A DNA stretch of 14,627 nt from Prevotella sp. (GTDB taxonomy: Bacteria > Bacteroidota > Bacteroidia > Bacteroidales > Bacteroidaceae). The notes under the pieces are model-generated. The model was given only the letters and a program-made list of their open reading frames with translations. It was not told the DNA's origin and did not search any database. The stretch lies in contig DLZV01000024.1 in NCBI GenBank assembly GCA_003447235.1, forward strand, positions 1-14,627, read 5' to 3'. The position numbers were made by a program, and so were the translations under genes. Positions 13,131 to 14,627 of the stretch are shown piece by piece (positions within the stretch are counted from its first letter, which is position 1; every line of letters starts with the position of its first letter).

Positions 13131-14358
13131 TGTGCTTTTTTGTTTTGGGTCGGAATATCAGCGCAAAGGCGACGGCCACCACGAGGGCGTAGCCTGCGAA
13201 GACGTACCAGCACGCGGCCCACTGCGTCACGCCATCGACGGTGTAGGCGTTGACCACCGCCTGGGCGGAGAGTGTGCCAATAGTCGCGCCGATACCATTG
13301 GTCATCAGCATAAACAGTCCTTGGGCGGAACTTCGCTGCTTCGTGTCCGTGTTCTGCTCGACAAAGAGCGATCCGGAGATGTTGAAGAAGTCGAAGGCCA
13401 CGCCATAGACGATCATCGAGAGAATGAACATCCACACGCCACTGCCAGGATTGCCCAGGGCGAAGAGGCCGAAGCGCAACACCCAGGCCATCATGGCGAT
13501 GAGCATGACGTTCTTGATGCCGTAGCGCTTCATAAAGAAGGGGATGAGGAGGATGCAGCAGGTCTCGCTGATCTGGGAGAGCGAGATGAGCATATTGGCA
13601 TGGTTGACGCCGAAGGTGTCGGCGTACTGGGGTATGTCTTTAAAAGAGGTAATAAAGGGGTTGGCGAAGCCGTTGGTGATCTGCAGACTCACGCCCAGGA
13701 GCATCGAGAAGCAGAAGAAAATGGCCATCTTCTTCTGTTTGAGCAGGGCGAAGGCGCGCAGTCCGAGGGCGTCGGCGACCGACTTCTTCTCGCCGCTCTT
13801 GACCACGGGGCAATGGGGCAGCGTGAAGGTGTAGAGGAAGAGGAGGAGGCTGACCGCGGCGGAGGCCACAAACTGGTTTTGGTTGGCCTGGAACCCCAGC
13901 ACATCGACCAGCCACATCGTACAGATGAAACCGATGGTGCCGAAGACGCGGATGGGCGGGAAATGCTTGACGGTGTCCATCCCGGCCTGTGTCAGTCCGT
14001 TGTAGGCCACGGAGTTGCTCAGGGCGAGCGTGGGCATGTAGAAGGCTACGGAGAGGGCGTAGATCGGGAAGAGGAGGTCGTGGAGCCCCTGCTGCCCCGC
14101 ATAGGCGGTGGCGAGCATCAGTAGACCAGCCAGCAGGTGGCAGTATCCCAACAGGCGCTGAGCGGGTATCCAGCGGTCAGCGACGATACCCATCAAGGCG
14201 GGCATGAAGATGGAGACGATTCCTTGAATGGCATAGAACCAACCGATCTGCGTGGCCATGCCGATCGTGACCAAATACGTGCCCATCGACGTTAGATAGG
14301 CGCCCCATGCAGCGAACTCAAGGAAGTTCATTGCGGCCAGACGAACTTTTAAATTCAT
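13120..14358 (-). CDS. nupG: NupG-type nucleoside:proton symporter (MFS)
   Basis: Inner membrane importer of nucleosides driven by protons. The 412-residue protein has about 12 hydrophobic segments and follows E. coli NupG closely: starts MNLK, and keeps FMPALMGIVADRW (51-63), FPPIRVFGTIGFI (133-145), SQISET (261-266), YGIKNVM (279-285) and AFDFFNISGS (321-330). The tail is basic (RPKTKKHNEE). ATG 14358 aligns with the E. coli start and follows a consensus promoter, giving a short leader of about 16 nt. It is the first gene of the operon with bfn and rsmE; the 11-bp overlap with bfn suggests coupling. The exact substrate range (purine or pyrimidine nucleosides, or xanthosine as in XapB) cannot be decided from sequence. 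Confidence 0.92.
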   Translation of the reverse strand: MNLKVRLAAMNFLEFAAWGAYLTSMGTYLVTIGMATQIGWFYAIQGIVSIFMPALMGIVADRWIPAQRLLGYCHLLAGLLMLATAYAGQQGLHDLLFPIYALSVAFYMPTLALSNSVAYNGLTQAGMDTVKHFPPIRVFGTIGFICTMWLVDVLGFQANQNQFVASAAVSLLLFLYTFTLPHCPVVKSGEKKSVADALGLRAFALLKQKKMAIFFCFSMLLGVSLQITNGFANPFITSFKDIPQYADTFGVNHANMLISLSQISETCCILLIPFFMKRYGIKNVMLIAMMAWVLRFGLFALGNPGSGVWMFILSMIVYGVAFDFFNISGSLFVEQNTDTKQRSSAQGLFMLMTNGIGATIGTLSAQAVVNAYTVDGVTQWAACWYVFAGYALVVAVAFALIFRPKTKKHNEE

Positions 14359-14380
14359 AACACTATATGTTAACCGAGTG

Positions 14381-14412
14381 CAAAGTTACTGAAAAAGTCT
14401 GACCCGTCCAAA
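14381..14412 (-). promoter_or_regulatory. Promoter of the nupG-bfn-rsmE operon
   Basis: Minus strand TAACTTTG (14381-14388) and TTTG (14409-14412) with 20-nt spacing, an exact Bacteroidota consensus, ending 22 bp before the nupG ATG. Confidence 0.82.
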
Positions 14413-14535
14413 GTATATTGAATAATTATTGCCATAATTCGACTACAAGCCCCAAGGGGGCGGATTTCCTGATAACTCTATGTATGGAGTCGTGTTTTAA
14501 AGGATGTTAATTTTTAAACAAAACTAAGAGAAAAA

Positions 14536-14567
14536 TTTGGTGGTATCGGATAAAACGTGTAACTTTG
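14536..14567 (+). promoter_or_regulatory. Promoter of the tRNA-Val gene
   Basis: Plus strand TTTG (14536-14539) and TAACTTTG (14560-14567) with 20-nt spacing. The predicted start is about 14 nt before the mature tRNA 5' end. A CCCGCTT/AAGCGGG inverted repeat (14570-14576 with 14585-14591) overlaps the start site and the first three tRNA bases. Confidence 0.8.
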
Positions 14568-14588
14568 CACCCGCTTTTGAAAACAAGC

Positions 14589-14627
14589 GGGCGTTTAGCT
14601 CAGTTGGTTTAGAGCATCTGCCTTACA
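14589..14627 (+). tRNA. tRNA-Val (anticodon UAC), cut by the window end
   Basis: The 5' 39 bases of a tRNA: acceptor strand GGGCGTT (14589-14595), T8 A9, D-arm GCTC...GAGC with the AGTTGGTTTA loop, then the anticodon stem start and CTTACA, placing TAC at positions 34-36. A UAC anticodon reads valine codons. The anticodon 3' side, T-arm and acceptor 3' strand lie beyond the window. More tRNA genes may follow in the same transcript. Confidence 0.88.

Larger units (their letters stand above)
14359..14588. other. Divergent promoter region between nupG and tRNA-Val
   Basis: This AT-rich gap carries the nupG promoter on the minus strand and the tRNA promoter on the plus strand, with about 120 bp between their -33 elements. 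A small CCCC-AA-GGGG hairpin (14450-14459) lies in the middle. No gene or known operator is recognisable. Confidence 0.7.

Overview
The window looks like a chromosomal piece of a Bacteroidota genome, most likely order Bacteroidales and probably near Prevotellaceae. Four well-placed promoters of the Bacteroidota type (TTTG, 19-20 nt, TAnnTTTG) lie in front of genes, Shine-Dalgarno signals are absent, and the gene set is typical of the group: an Oar-like TonB receptor with a carboxypeptidase-regulatory N-terminus, a DUF2582-like winged helix protein, a NupG-type symporter and a Bacteroidota-style GDP-fucose synthase. Coding DNA is GC-rich and intergenic DNA clearly AT-richer. The species cannot be named from the sequence alone.

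Layout. Positions 1-1428 hold no convincing gene and are repeat-rich: four modules of a GTAAGGT/ACCTTAC heptamer in alternating orientation, a 50-bp perfect palindrome, an inverted pair of about 28 bp bounding a 1.1-kb segment, an 11-bp x3 repeat, and an outward-facing promoter at the left edge. All ten confident protein genes that follow are on the minus strand. Positions 1429-4974 carry manC, gmd and fcl in transcription order, the de novo route from mannose-1-phosphate to GDP-L-fucose, ending at a strong hairpin terminator. Positions 5141-5997 hold two small proteins, one a histone-H1-like fusion of a basic tail to a winged helix, separated by an 18-bp x3 tandem repeat. Then come aspS (own promoter), a small cupin, a large TonB-dependent receptor with its own terminator, and a tightly overlapping operon nupG, bfn (DUF151), rsmE. 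A divergent tRNA-Val(UAC) with its own promoter runs off the right end.

How it fits together. manC, gmd and fcl supply activated fucose for surface polysaccharide or glycoprotein; no fucosyltransferase is present here. nupG, bfn and rsmE are translationally coupled by 11-bp and 4-bp overlaps and may extend into the receptor gene 87 bp further on. No phage, transposase, CRISPR array or defence gene was found. The least explained parts are the repeat-dense left intergenic region and the small H1-like/repeat locus at 5.1-6.1 kb.
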